NCBI GenBank assembly: GCA_963844695.1
Contig: CAWJPL010000035.1
Span: 248,001-312,000 of the forward strand
Direction of reading: 5' to 3'
Length of the DNA: 64,000 nucleotides
Source: RYN-230 sp963844695
GTDB taxonomy: Bacteria; Actinomycetota; Actinomycetes; Streptosporangiales; Streptosporangiaceae
A program made the translations under genes and the position numbers. The first letter of the stretch is position 1, and each line of letters opens with the position of its first letter. This document shows, in pieces, positions 45,320-53,889 of this stretch. Below the pieces are notes generated by a model, which worked only from the letters and a program-made list of their open reading frames with translations, was not told the origin of the DNA and ran no database searches.

Positions 45320-46171
45320 TTACTTCCTGGGCTTGTACTTCAGCCGCTTGCGGGCCAGTTCGCTCTTGCCGCTGCGCTCGTTGGCTGCGGCCGCTTCGCG
45401 GGCCGCCTCGAGGTCGGCTGGGGTCAGCAGGCCGTGGGTGAGCAGGTACTCCGCCAGTTCGCGCGGGTGCCCGCGTTCCTTCCAGATCAGGCCCTGGAGC
45501 TGCTTCTTGTAGTCGGAGATGGCTCCCTCACCGCTCAGGTCCAGGGCGATGACCACGTCCATCATCGGTATCGGCTGCGCGCCGGGCAGGCTGAGGATGA
45601 GCTCCTGGTAGTGGTAGGCCATGGCCAGCCGGGCGGCTGCGTTACGTGCGAAGTAGGCCCGGACCCGGTCCGGGGCGTCCGGCCGGGGCGGGCTGCCGCG
45701 CCGGCCCGGCGCGCCATTCGGCTGGACCCGCTTCTCCTGGGTCTCGGGCTGCTCGTGGTGGCCGGGGCTGGTCGCCGCAGCCGGCCGTTCGGCCGCGTCC
45801 AGCCGCAACGGGAGCACCCAGCTGCTCACGCTGACCAGCCAGGTCCCGGCCTCCAGCACGACGGGCAGGGTCTCGAAGTGGTTAGCCGGGGCCACCGGCA
45901 GGACCTGCCGGGCGGCCTGCTGCACGGCCCGGTGGTCCATGGCCGTGCCGGGGGTATGCGGGGCCAGGTACACCGGATACGTGGTATCCCGGCTGAACAG
46001 CTCCCACCGATGGTGCACATAGCGCAGCCCGGCACAGCGCGGGGACCGGTGCAGGGCCAGGTCCTTGTTGCCGCTGAGCAGGCTGCGATCCAGCCAGGTG
46101 ATCTCGTCGGGTGGGCAGGTCACCCACGCGCGTCGACCGGCTGACCAGAGAAAAAGCTGGGCCACCGCCAC
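45320..46171 (-). CDS. Unknown 283-aa protein next to the FHA gene
   Basis: Starts MAVAQLFLWSAGRRAWVTCP (ATG 46171). The N half has LAPHTPGTAMDHRAVQQAAR and NHFETLPVVLEAGTWLVSVS, a beta-rich region. A low-complexity linker (about residues 128-165) is followed by a helical end (LEAAREAAAANERSGKSELA, RKRLKYKPRK, very basic). LLTHGLLTPADLEAAREAAA could be a small DNA- or RNA-binding tail. No known family. It lies 75 bases downstream of the FHA gene in the same direction, so it may be part of that signalling unit. Intact. Confidence 0.6.
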   Translation of the reverse strand: MAVAQLFLWSAGRRAWVTCPPDEITWLDRSLLSGNKDLALHRSPRCAGLRYVHHRWELFSRDTTYPVYLAPHTPGTAMDHRAVQQAARQVLPVAPANHFETLPVVLEAGTWLVSVSSWVLPLRLDAAERPAAATSPGHHEQPETQEKRVQPNGAPGRRGSPPRPDAPDRVRAYFARNAAARLAMAYHYQELILSLPGAQPIPMMDVVIALDLSGEGAISDYKKQLQGLIWKERGHPRELAEYLLTHGLLTPADLEAAREAAAANERSGKSELARKRLKYKPRK

Positions 46172-46245
46172 TATTCTGCCGTCCCCGGCTCAGTGAGTCG
46201 CCGGTATGAGCCCAGGACTACCTCCCGGGACGCCGCAGGCGACGG

Positions 46246-47370
46246 TCAGCCTATCTCCACCCGCGAACCCGGCGCCTGCTCGTTCGTGCCCCAGCGGATC
46301 ACGTCGCCGTCGTGCAGCGGCTGCTCTCCGGCGACCGAGGTGCCGTTCAGCGTCAGCCCGTTCATGCCCAGATTGGCGACCCACCACTGGCTGTCTGAGT
46401 AGGTGAACCTGGCGTGCTCCCGGGACACGGTAGGCACGTCGGGGAGGCTGAGTTCGACCGCGCCGCGGCCCGCCCGGGCCCCGGACAGCCGGGTCTCCGC
46501 GACCCGCCCGCCGGTGATCAGCCGCAGCGTCGGGGTCATGCTGCGGGCCGGCTCGGCGACGGTGGCGAGGCCGCCGCCGCCGGCGGTGACGTCGGTCGCG
46601 GACACCGGCGCGGAGGAGGTCCGGCCGTCATGGGCGAACGGCCAGCCCGGCACTGACTCGACGCTGGACGGCGTCGCGGGCTGGAACCCGGGCACCGCAG
46701 GCTGGAACCCTGACTCGAACCCGGAAGCCGCGGGCCGGAACGCGGACGGCGCTCCGGCCTGGAACCCGGACGGCGCGGCGCCCAGCGGCCGGCCCTGGCG
46801 CAGCTGGTAACGGCCCGCGGGCACCGCCGGGTCGCTGACCACGCTCACCTCCACCGGGCCAGGCCCGGCCAGCCGGGCCCCGTGGCCGGCCACCTGCTCC
46901 TGGTACACCTCGGCGGCGCTCGCCTGCACCAGGCCGATGTCCATCCGCTCGCCCAGCGAACCGACGTCGCGCGGGTTCAGCCGCAGCTCAACGGAGTTGG
47001 GGGCGAGTAGCGCCCCGTTCGGGGTCACCACGAACACCTCAGGCAGGTGACGCAGGGCGAGCTGCAGTACCTCCTGCCCGTCACGCCACGGCCGGGTGGA
47101 GATCTGCTGGATCCAGGGATGGTCCCTGGTCACCCCCAGAGCCCGCAGCGCCAGCACGGTCACCACGCCGAGCCCGGCGAGGAACAGCAGCACGATGGTC
47201 CCGCTGATCAGCGACCCCGTCACCGTCCACAGCACCACCCAGCAGGCGGTGACGGCGGCTGCCGCCGCCCACCGCTTGCGGTTGCGCCGGGGCGAGTGGC
47301 CGCCAGGCATCTGGCCGCGGGGTACCGGAGCACGAGAGGGCCGAGGGGGCGCCTCCATGCGATCTGCCAT
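46246..47370 (-). CDS. Membrane-anchored FHA-domain protein
   Basis: Start ATG 47370 (MADRMEAPPRPSRAPVPRGQ). Basic cytoplasmic N-terminus, two helices (AAAAAVTACWVVLWTVTGSL, TIVLLFLAGLGVVTVLALRA), then a domain of about 100 residues (DVGSLGERMDIGLVQASAAE), a linker with repeated GFQP/FRP motifs (about residues 210-265), and a C-terminal FHA domain: GRGAVELSLPDVPTVSREHARF, then WWVANLGMNGLTLNGTSVAG. GR, S-x-x-H and N-G are the phosphothreonine-reading residues. FHA proteins read Ser/Thr kinase output. No kinase is in view. Gene order resembles DUF3662/FHA proteins near cell-wall genes. Intact. Confidence 0.8.
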   Translation of the reverse strand: MADRMEAPPRPSRAPVPRGQMPGGHSPRRNRKRWAAAAAVTACWVVLWTVTGSLISGTIVLLFLAGLGVVTVLALRALGVTRDHPWIQQISTRPWRDGQEVLQLALRHLPEVFVVTPNGALLAPNSVELRLNPRDVGSLGERMDIGLVQASAAEVYQEQVAGHGARLAGPGPVEVSVVSDPAVPAGRYQLRQGRPLGAAPSGFQAGAPSAFRPAASGFESGFQPAVPGFQPATPSSVESVPGWPFAHDGRTSSAPVSATDVTAGGGGLATVAEPARSMTPTLRLITGGRVAETRLSGARAGRGAVELSLPDVPTVSREHARFTYSDSQWWVANLGMNGLTLNGTSVAGEQPLHDGDVIRWGTNEQAPGSRVEIG

Positions 47371-47528
47371 CACACCGTCCTTGCACGCAGGCCGCAGCGC
47401 GGCCATCTGTTCGTCCTCCCACCACGATGCTGATCAAGGGCCGCGCAGGTCAACGGAATCGGCCCAGCTCCCAGACATCTGGAAATTTCCGGTGACCCCG
47501 TTGGCCGGCGCGGTACCGGCAGCATGGA

Positions 47529-47558
47529 GGACCCCCGGGCGGGATGGCCCGGGGGTCC
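47529..47558. terminator. GC hairpin between FHA gene and HtrA gene
   Basis: GGACCCCCGGGC, loop gggatg, GCCCGGGGGTCC: a 12-bp perfect stem. Confidence 0.6.
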
Positions 47559-47604
47559 CCGTAGACCGGCGAGGCTCGTCTGCGGCGAGCCTCGCCGATG
47601 ACAC

Positions 47605-47627
47605 CCGGCCGGCCGCAGGCCGGCCGG
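47605..47627 (-). terminator. GC hairpin after HtrA gene
   Basis: CCGGCCGGCC, loop gca, GGCCGGCCGG, seven bases past the minus-strand stop at 47634. Confidence 0.7.
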
Positions 47628-47633
47628 AGATAT

Positions 47634-49052
47634 TCAGTCGGCCGGGCCGGCGCCGAGCTGCACGGTCGCGGTGTGCGACTGCCCGCTCTGGTCCGTCCAG
47701 CTGATGCTGATGCTGTCACCCGGGTGGTGCTGGGCCAGGGCCGACGACACGCCCGTGGCGGACGTGATGGTGTGGCCGTCCACTGACGTGATCACGTCAC
47801 CCTGGGTCAGCCCGGCCTGAGCGGCCGCGGACCCGGACACCGTGCCGGCCACCGAGGCCCCGCTGACCGTGGAGCTGCCGTCGCCGCCGTTCCCGTCACC
47901 GAAGTAGCCGCCGTAGGGGCTCCCCTCGCCGCCGACGCTGCCCGCCGAGGAGGGGGAGACCTCCACACCCAGGAAAGCGCTGGCGCCGATGTGCACGGTG
48001 GACGAGGCCTTACCGGCCTCGATCTGGTCCGCGATCGCCGTCGCATGGCTGATCGGGATGGCGAACGCCTGGGTGGCCGGCTTGTCTGACTGCGTGCCGA
48101 ACGCGGTGGTCGAGATGTTGCTGGAGGCGGCCGTGTCCATGCCGACGATGTCGCCATGGGTGTTGACCAGCGGGCCGCCGGAGTCGCCCGGCTGGATGCC
48201 CGCGTTGGTCTGGATCAGGCCGTGCAGCTGTTCCGCGTTGCCCGCGTCCTCATCCGAGGCGGTGATGGTCCTGCCGGTCGCGGTCACCTTGCCGGGGGCC
48301 ACGGACGGGGTGCCGCCCTTGCCGAGGGCGTTACCCAGCCCGACGACCTTATCGCCGAGCTGCACGCCCGAGGAGCTGAGGCTGACCGTCGTCAGCCCCG
48401 AGGCGTTCACCATCTGGAGCACGGCGACGTCGTGGGTCTTGTCGTAGCCGACCACCTTGGCGGTGTACGTGCGCCCGTTGCCCACGTCACGGACCTTGAC
48501 CGAGGTCGCCCCGTCGATCACGTGGTTGTTGGTCAGCACCTCGCCGGTGGAGGTCAGCACCTGGCCGGTGCCGGCCGCCTCGCCGTTCTGGTAGCCGAGC
48601 GTGGACACCACGTCCACCAGGCCCGGGTCTACCTTCGAGGCGATCTGGGCCGTGGTCAGCGTGGACGAGCCGGTCGCGTTCACCGCGCCCAGCCCGACGA
48701 CCGCCAGCACCGCGGCCAGGCCGGTCGAAGCCCCGGCCAGCATGAACCGCCGCCGCCGCTGCCGCCCGCCGTCAGGCTGGTCCGGCCCGGAGCCGCCCGG
48801 CCCGTAGCCGCCCGGCCCGGACCCGTAACCGCCGTAGCCGCCCGATCCGCCGCCGTAGCTTCCGTAGCCGCCCTGGCCATAGCCGCCGGGCTGGCCGTAG
48901 CCGCCCTGGCCGTAACCGCCCTGGCCCTGGCCGTAACCGCCCTGGCCTGGTCCGTAGCCGCTTGTCCCGTAACCGCCCTGCCCCGTTTCGGACGGCCCGG
49001 TTCCGGACTGTCCTGGGCCGGCGTATCCGGGCTCCCCGTAAACCGCGCTCAT
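47634..49052 (-). CDS. HtrA/DegP-type membrane serine protease with PDZ domain
   Basis: A 472-residue protein. Residues 1-95 are a Gly/Tyr/Gln cytoplasmic repeat (GYGQGGYGQ units), encoded by a purine-pyrimidine repetitive stretch at about 48790-49000. A transmembrane helix MLAGASTGLAAVLAVVGLGA is next. The trypsin domain has the catalytic triad His177 (TNNHVIDGA), Asp208 (HDVAVLQ) and Ser291 (QPGDSGGPLV). A PDZ domain (VAGTVSGSAAAQAGLTQGDV, ITSVDGHTITSATG) ends it. Actinobacterial HtrA/PepD proteases degrade misfolded envelope proteins and are often under ECF or two-component control. Intact. Upstream of, and in the same direction as, the FHA gene, with a hairpin between. Confidence 0.9.
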   Translation of the reverse strand: MSAVYGEPGYAGPGQSGTGPSETGQGGYGTSGYGPGQGGYGQGQGGYGQGGYGQPGGYGQGGYGSYGGGSGGYGGYGSGPGGYGPGGSGPDQPDGGRQRRRRFMLAGASTGLAAVLAVVGLGAVNATGSSTLTTAQIASKVDPGLVDVVSTLGYQNGEAAGTGQVLTSTGEVLTNNHVIDGATSVKVRDVGNGRTYTAKVVGYDKTHDVAVLQMVNASGLTTVSLSSSGVQLGDKVVGLGNALGKGGTPSVAPGKVTATGRTITASDEDAGNAEQLHGLIQTNAGIQPGDSGGPLVNTHGDIVGMDTAASSNISTTAFGTQSDKPATQAFAIPISHATAIADQIEAGKASSTVHIGASAFLGVEVSPSSAGSVGGEGSPYGGYFGDGNGGDGSSTVSGASVAGTVSGSAAAQAGLTQGDVITSVDGHTITSATGVSSALAQHHPGDSISISWTDQSGQSHTATVQLGAGPAD

Positions 49053-49150
49053 CTGGAAACGCTCCTCAGTAGGTCATCGCCCTGTTCTGGGCTGCTACTG
49101 ATAATCGGCCGCGTACCTGAATGCGACCTCTAAGGACTCTCCACCTGTCC

Positions 49151-49918
49151 CTAGGCTTTCCTGAACGCTTCCTGAATGTTCCACTCTGGCACCAGCAGTC
49201 GCTCCGGCTGCTTGTGACGGCGGCCCTCGATCAGGCGGACGTGATACAGGGAACGCCAGCTCTTCCCGCTGAGCAGGAATTCGCCCGGGGTAGCCAGGGC
49301 CGTGACGCCGTTGAGGAAGGCCTGTGGATCACCCCAGTGCCGTTCGGCGGCGGCCCGCGCGTCCACGATATCCACTACTTCGCCGCTGTCCGAATCGATC
49401 CCGGCCAGGTACGGGCGGGGCGCCACGTTGGCCCAGACCCGGCCGCCAGCCCATTCCAGGTCGTTGAGGCCGCCGATACGCTGCCCGCCGATACGCACCA
49501 CGACCGTGCCCAGCGGCATCAGCGTCTGCGGGTCACGGCGGACCAGTTCACTGCTCCCGTCGCTGGTCAGCACGTACCGGCCCGTGTTGCAGATACCCCA
49601 GCCCTCGCGGTTGTAGGAGATCGTCTCCAGCAGGGTCAGGCTGCGCAGGTCCCAGCGCAAGGCGACCCGCTCTCGCCAGGTGAGCTGCCAGAGGTGGTGG
49701 CTGCCTACCCGGCAGATGCCCTCCGCGAACAGGTCGGACGGCAGCGGTGCAGCGGCGCCGACCTCGTCCTGGCCCAGCTGGTAGCGCCGCAGCGTGGACT
49801 GGCCGTACTGGCCGGTGCTCTCCCACACGGTGCCGTCGGCCACGATCAGGCCCTGGGTGAAGCCGCGGCCGGGATGGGGCAGGCGGCGCAGCACCTTGAG
49901 GCGGTGAAACCTCAGCAC
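49151..49918 (-). CDS. Glutaminyl-peptide cyclotransferase (QC, plant/bacterial beta-propeller type)
   Basis: GTG 49918 (VLRFHRLKVLRRLPHPGRGF) after GAGGTGCG is preferred to the longer frame at 50104. The protein (about 255 residues) has HPGRGFTQGLIVADGTVWES, TGQYGQSTLRRYQL, LWQLTWRERVALRWDLRSL, ISYNREGWGICNTGRYVLTS, NDLEWAGGRVWANV and FLNGVTALATPGEFLLSGKS. These match the five-blade QC fold (PF05096 type), which cyclises N-terminal Gln to pyroglutamate on exported proteins. No signal peptide was seen, so it may act in the cytoplasm or use another route. Intact. Confidence 0.8.
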   Translation of the reverse strand: MLRFHRLKVLRRLPHPGRGFTQGLIVADGTVWESTGQYGQSTLRRYQLGQDEVGAAAPLPSDLFAEGICRVGSHHLWQLTWRERVALRWDLRSLTLLETISYNREGWGICNTGRYVLTSDGSSELVRRDPQTLMPLGTVVVRIGGQRIGGLNDLEWAGGRVWANVAPRPYLAGIDSDSGEVVDIVDARAAAERHWGDPQAFLNGVTALATPGEFLLSGKSWRSLYHVRLIEGRRHKQPERLLVPEWNIQEAFRKA

Positions 49919-49970
49919 AGCGGCGCACCTCCAGCACGGACTCGGCGTCGCGGACCCCGCGGCAGCCTGA

Positions 49971-50435
49971 TTATGCCGCGCGTGCCCCGGACTGGCCGCT
50001 GGACCGGGCGAACCGGGCCAGCACCGGCCGCAGCGGCTTGTCGGTGTACCCGCCGTCGGCCAGCCCAGCCTGCCGCTCGAACACGTTGCGGGCACCGAAA
50101 TCACCGGTCAGCCCCCAGGACACCCCGGCCGCGAGAAAGTACAGCGGGAACATGACCACCCCACCGCACCACGCGTACTGAGTGGCGTGCCGCGCCTCGT
50201 GGGCGAGCAGCGCCTGCCTGGAGGCGAGGGCCGCCCGGTCACCCCGGGCCAGGATCACGTTCCCGACCGTGAACGCCGGGGCGACCGGGACTGGAAGCCG
50301 GTACCGGACCCCGACCAGCAGGCCGTCGGCGGCGCGGGCCAGCCGCGCCCGTCCCGCCGCGGCCACCAGCAGCCCGGCCAGCGTGGACCCGTTGACCAGG
50401 TTGGCCGTCAGCCGCACCCGGTAGGCGGCGCGCAT
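49971..50435 (-). CDS. Small metal-binding HEARH-motif protein
   Basis: A 154-residue protein (MRAAYRVRLTANLVNGSTLA). The motif LLAHEARHATQYAWCGG has the H-E-x-x-H zinc-binding pattern of gluzincins, but nothing else of a known peptidase was recognised. A hydrophobic segment follows (VVMFPLYFLAAGVSWGLTGD). It is downstream of, and 6 bases from, the FtsH-like gene, in the same direction, so it may work with that membrane ATPase. Function unknown. Intact. Confidence 0.6.
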   Translation of the reverse strand: MRAAYRVRLTANLVNGSTLAGLLVAAAGRARLARAADGLLVGVRYRLPVPVAPAFTVGNVILARGDRAALASRQALLAHEARHATQYAWCGGVVMFPLYFLAAGVSWGLTGDFGARNVFERQAGLADGGYTDKPLRPVLARFARSSGQSGARAA

Positions 50436-50441
50436 ACCAGG

Positions 50442-53039
50442 TCAGGACCCGCCGGGCCCCGGCCCGTTCGGCGGGCCCGACCCGTTCGGCGGCCCCGATC
50501 CGTTCGGCGAGCCCGACCCGTTCGGCGGACCCGACCCGTCCGGTGGACCAGACGGTTCCGCACCTCCGGTCAGCCCGGGGCCACCCGCGGGCCCGGACCC
50601 ATTTCCGTGGCCCTCGCGGTTCAGCGGATCGGGGTCCGGCGCCACCAGCCAGCCTCCGGGTCCGGGCGCGGTCAGCACGGGCCGGGGGATCTCAGGCATG
50701 CTGAGCGCGCCCTGGCTGTGCTCGACGTGCGCTACCGCGGCCTTCCGGTGATAGTCCTCCAGCCGCGCGATCAGGCCCGCGTCCGCGTACGGGCGGCCGT
50801 CCACGAACGGGCCCGGCTGCCGCTCGATCACAGCCACCACGTCCTCGCCGGTCAGCGTCTTATAGGTCTCCAGCGCGTGGGCCAGCGACAGTACCCGGTC
50901 CCGGTCTTCGGTGATGATCTCTTCGACCCGCACCAGCAGGGTGTTCAGGTTGTCCTCGATCCGGTCGGCCAGGGCCCGGCGCATTTCTGCTTCGGGGTCG
51001 TGTCCCTTCTTGTTCCGGCCGCCCTGCCCGCCGCCGGGCGAACCGACCTCCAGCCGCTTCGCCGTGGAGTAGGACGACACCGTGGAGCCCATGCCCCAGA
51101 AGCCTTCCATGAACGAGGCCACGGTGGTCGCGGACTCCAGGTCGCCGGAGACCCCGGACGAGCTGTCGTTGTTGAAGAACATCCGCTCTCCGGCCAGCGA
51201 CGCCAGCGAGACCAGGATGTCGGTCTCGTACTCACTGCGCCACCGGGTGAACTGATCCTCCGGCGGGATGCTGGCCACCATGCCGAGATAGTCGCTGCCC
51301 TTCTCGATGGTGGCGATGTCGATCTCCATGTGCTGCCGGGTGCGGTACGCCACCAGCGCGTGGCACGCCTCGTGGACGGCCACCGCGTGCCGCTCCCGCT
51401 CGATGTACTCCACGTCCTCCGGCGGGCCGAGCTCCTTGAGTTGCTTGGCCCGGATGACGTCGCCCCAGGTGATGACGTCCCGGCCGTCCCGGATCGCGGT
51501 GATGAGGGCCTCGTTCACCAGGTCCTTGATGGTGGCGCCGGTCGCGTACGGGGTGATGGTGGCGAGCTTGTCCATCTGCTCCGGGGTGAGCTCGTGCCGC
51601 ACCTTGGCGAAGTAGCCCTCGTAGGTACGCACCCGGCCGGCCTTGGACGGGTAGCCGACCTTGTAGATCCGGTCGATCCGGCCCGGGCGGAGCAGCGCCT
51701 CGTCCAGCGCCTCCGGCAGGTTGGTGGCCATCATGACCAGCATCCGGTACTTGGGCGGGGGCTTGGGGCGCAGCCCGAGCAGCCGGCGGACGTGGCGGTT
51801 CACGAAGCCGCGCGGCTTCTTCAGCCCGGACATCTCGGTGAGCAGGGCCTCCAGGGTGCCCATCCCCCCGCCGCCGCCCATGCCCATCCCCATCATCTGC
51901 TTGTTCCGCGCGGTGTCCGGCTCGTCGCCCACCGACGACGACAGGGCCCGCCGGGCCAGCCGCCACTGCACGTCGTCGGACAGGTAGGAGAAGCCATGAC
52001 AGCCGCCCGCCTGCCAGGCCGCGGGGGTGGCCCGGCCGCCGGGGAAGTTCGGGCCGCCCTGGGCCAGCGCGCCGCGGCGGCCCAGCGAGTCAGCCTCGTC
52101 GAAGAACACGATCACGCCGCCGTACCGGAGCGCGAGCCGGCGCAGCTTGCGGAACAGGGACTTGACCTTGAGGATGCCGACGCCCATGAACATGTTGATG
52201 AACGCGCCCGGGTCCACGAACACGTAAGGGCGGCCGGTCTCGCCCGCCACCGCCTCCGCCATCAGCGTCTTGCCGGTGCCAGGCGGGCCCCAGAGCAGGA
52301 TGCCGCCGGGCACGTAGCCGCCCCGGGACTCGATCTGCTCCGGGTCCTCCAGGTAGAGGATGTTCTCTTTCACCCGCTCCAGCACGTGGTCCTGGCCCCA
52401 GACGTCGGTGAACCGGGTCTTGATGTCGTCCGGGTAGTACACGTCCACGCCGCCCCGGGACAGGAACCAGAAGATCGCGGCGAACTGGAGCACCACGAAG
52501 AGCAGGATGACGACGAGCTGCGCAAGGAACGGCAGCGCGCTCCAGATGTAGCTGGGCAGGTTGAGCAGGGCGTCCACCGGGGTGTTCGTGCTTCACCCGG
52601 CCGAGCACCACCGCGATCACGGCGATCCAGAACACCCAGGTGATCAGCCGCCAGAGACGGAACCGGGTCCAGTCGGACAGCCTCCGGTGGGTGATCCGCT
52701 CGGTGCCCGCCGAACACCCGGTTCGTCCAGAAGTAGTGATAGCCAGCCCAGTGCTCGCTGATCAGGAAGTGGATCTGGCGCAGCGGCCTCCAGGCCGATC
52801 AGGACGAGAACCCAGGCGCCCGCCCGGGCCTCGATCCGGAACGCGTCGGACCAGGTGACCAGAGGGTTGCCCGACTTGGTGGACCAGAGCAGGACGAACC
52901 AGAACACGGTCAGCAGGAGCAGGAACTTCACCCGGTCCCAGAACGCGAGCGGCTTGCGGGTCCGCCGGTCCTCGTCCCGCGGGCGGCCGCCCGGCGGCCG
53001 CAGCCCTTCCGGGGAATCCGTGGGGGCCATCGTCATCAT
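50442..53039 (-). CDS. FtsH-like membrane AAA protease, N-terminal frameshifts
   Basis: Start ATG 53039 (MMTMAPTDSPEG). Two or three N-terminal helices (KFLLLLTVFWFVLLWSTKSG; VFWIAVIAVVLGRV; FLAQLVVILLFVVLQFAAIF) are split by frameshifts near 52780, 52710 and 52600. From 52577 the frame is clean: Walker A GGILLWGPPGTGKTLMAEAV, Walker B VIVFFDEADS, sensor MMATNLPEALDEALLRPGRIDR. The protease motif VHEACHALVA (HExxH) and the Asp of SGVSGDLESAT give the zinc site. The Cys in HEACH replaces the usual Gly. The tail is a repeated Pro-Asn-Gly-Ser (DNA repeat at 50460-50535). It unfolds and degrades membrane proteins. Confidence 0.85.
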
Positions 53040-53675
53040 GGGCTCCTGACCGTGAAGGAGTTCATCACCGTGTCGATCTGGCTCTGGTGCTTGCTGTAAC
53101 AGGAAGCCAGGCAGTGCACGAGCAGCAGGTAGACCTCGGTGTCATCCGCGTTCGTCAGGGCGACCTGGTCGAAGGTGTTGGTGCCGACGCCTGGGTAGGT
53201 GTACTGGAACGTGACCCGGACGCCGTGCACGCCCTGCCCCAGCGTCACCGTGGCGTCGCGCAGCAGGTGGAAGTCGGTCAGCGGGAAGCCGCTCTTGGCC
53301 GTCGGCGGCCCGGGCGGCCGCGGTCACCGGCAGGAAGAAGTCCCGCAGTTCGTTGTAGGACAGGGCGTTCGTGGTCGTCTGGTTGAGCGGCGCGACGACC
53401 GAGTACACGAACGGCGCCGCATCCGTCGCCCCGAGCACGTGATTCGCCGCGGGCCTGAGGTCGGCGTCGTAGCCGACCGACCACACGTTGCTGTTGGGGG
53501 TGCTCTTGGTCGCGGCGGAGAGCGCTGAGCTCTTGATCTGGCTCCAGCCGTCCGGCACCTTGAAGTAGGTGTGCTGACTCGAGTTCGTCACGTAGGTGAA
53601 CTGCGGCGCGGCACACCCGGTCACCAGGAGCGCGAGCAGCATCATGCCCCACCCGATTGAGCGGCCCCGGCTCAT
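53036..53675 (-). CDS. Lipoprotein of unknown function, one frameshift
   Basis: Start ATG 53675 (MSRGRSIGWGM). Lipobox LVTGC at about residue 22 marks a signal-peptidase II lipoprotein. The mature part has QFTYVTNSSQHTYFKVPDGW, a beta-domain, then a frameshift near 53310 and FPLTDFHLLRDATVTLGQGV, TDEVYLLLVHCLASC (VYLLLVHC in the shifted frame) and NSFTVRSP. It resembles small actinobacterial PsbP-like lipoproteins. Its stop overlaps the FtsH-like start (ATGA), so the two are made together and may form one membrane quality-control unit. Confidence 0.7.
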
Positions 53676-53889
53676 GAGCCCTCTCTCAAGGCGCCCCCTG
53701 CTCATGCACTCTCTCCTACCGCCGGAAAACGCGGGCCTTATCCGTTATGCGTTCGTGTCCTACAGGGAGTATCACCTCCCAACACGCCGCCTGGGTAGAC
53801 ACGATTTCGATTAGCCACACGCCTGTAACACGTGGAGACTTGGCCTGCCCGGCTCACGAGCGGGCGCGGCGGGTTCCCTGGAGGTATGA

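Noticed and set aside
50187..52643. 818-aa plus-strand open frame
   Set aside because: It lies opposite the FtsH-like gene, with His/Arg/Gly-rich composition and no domains; a shadow of the real gene.
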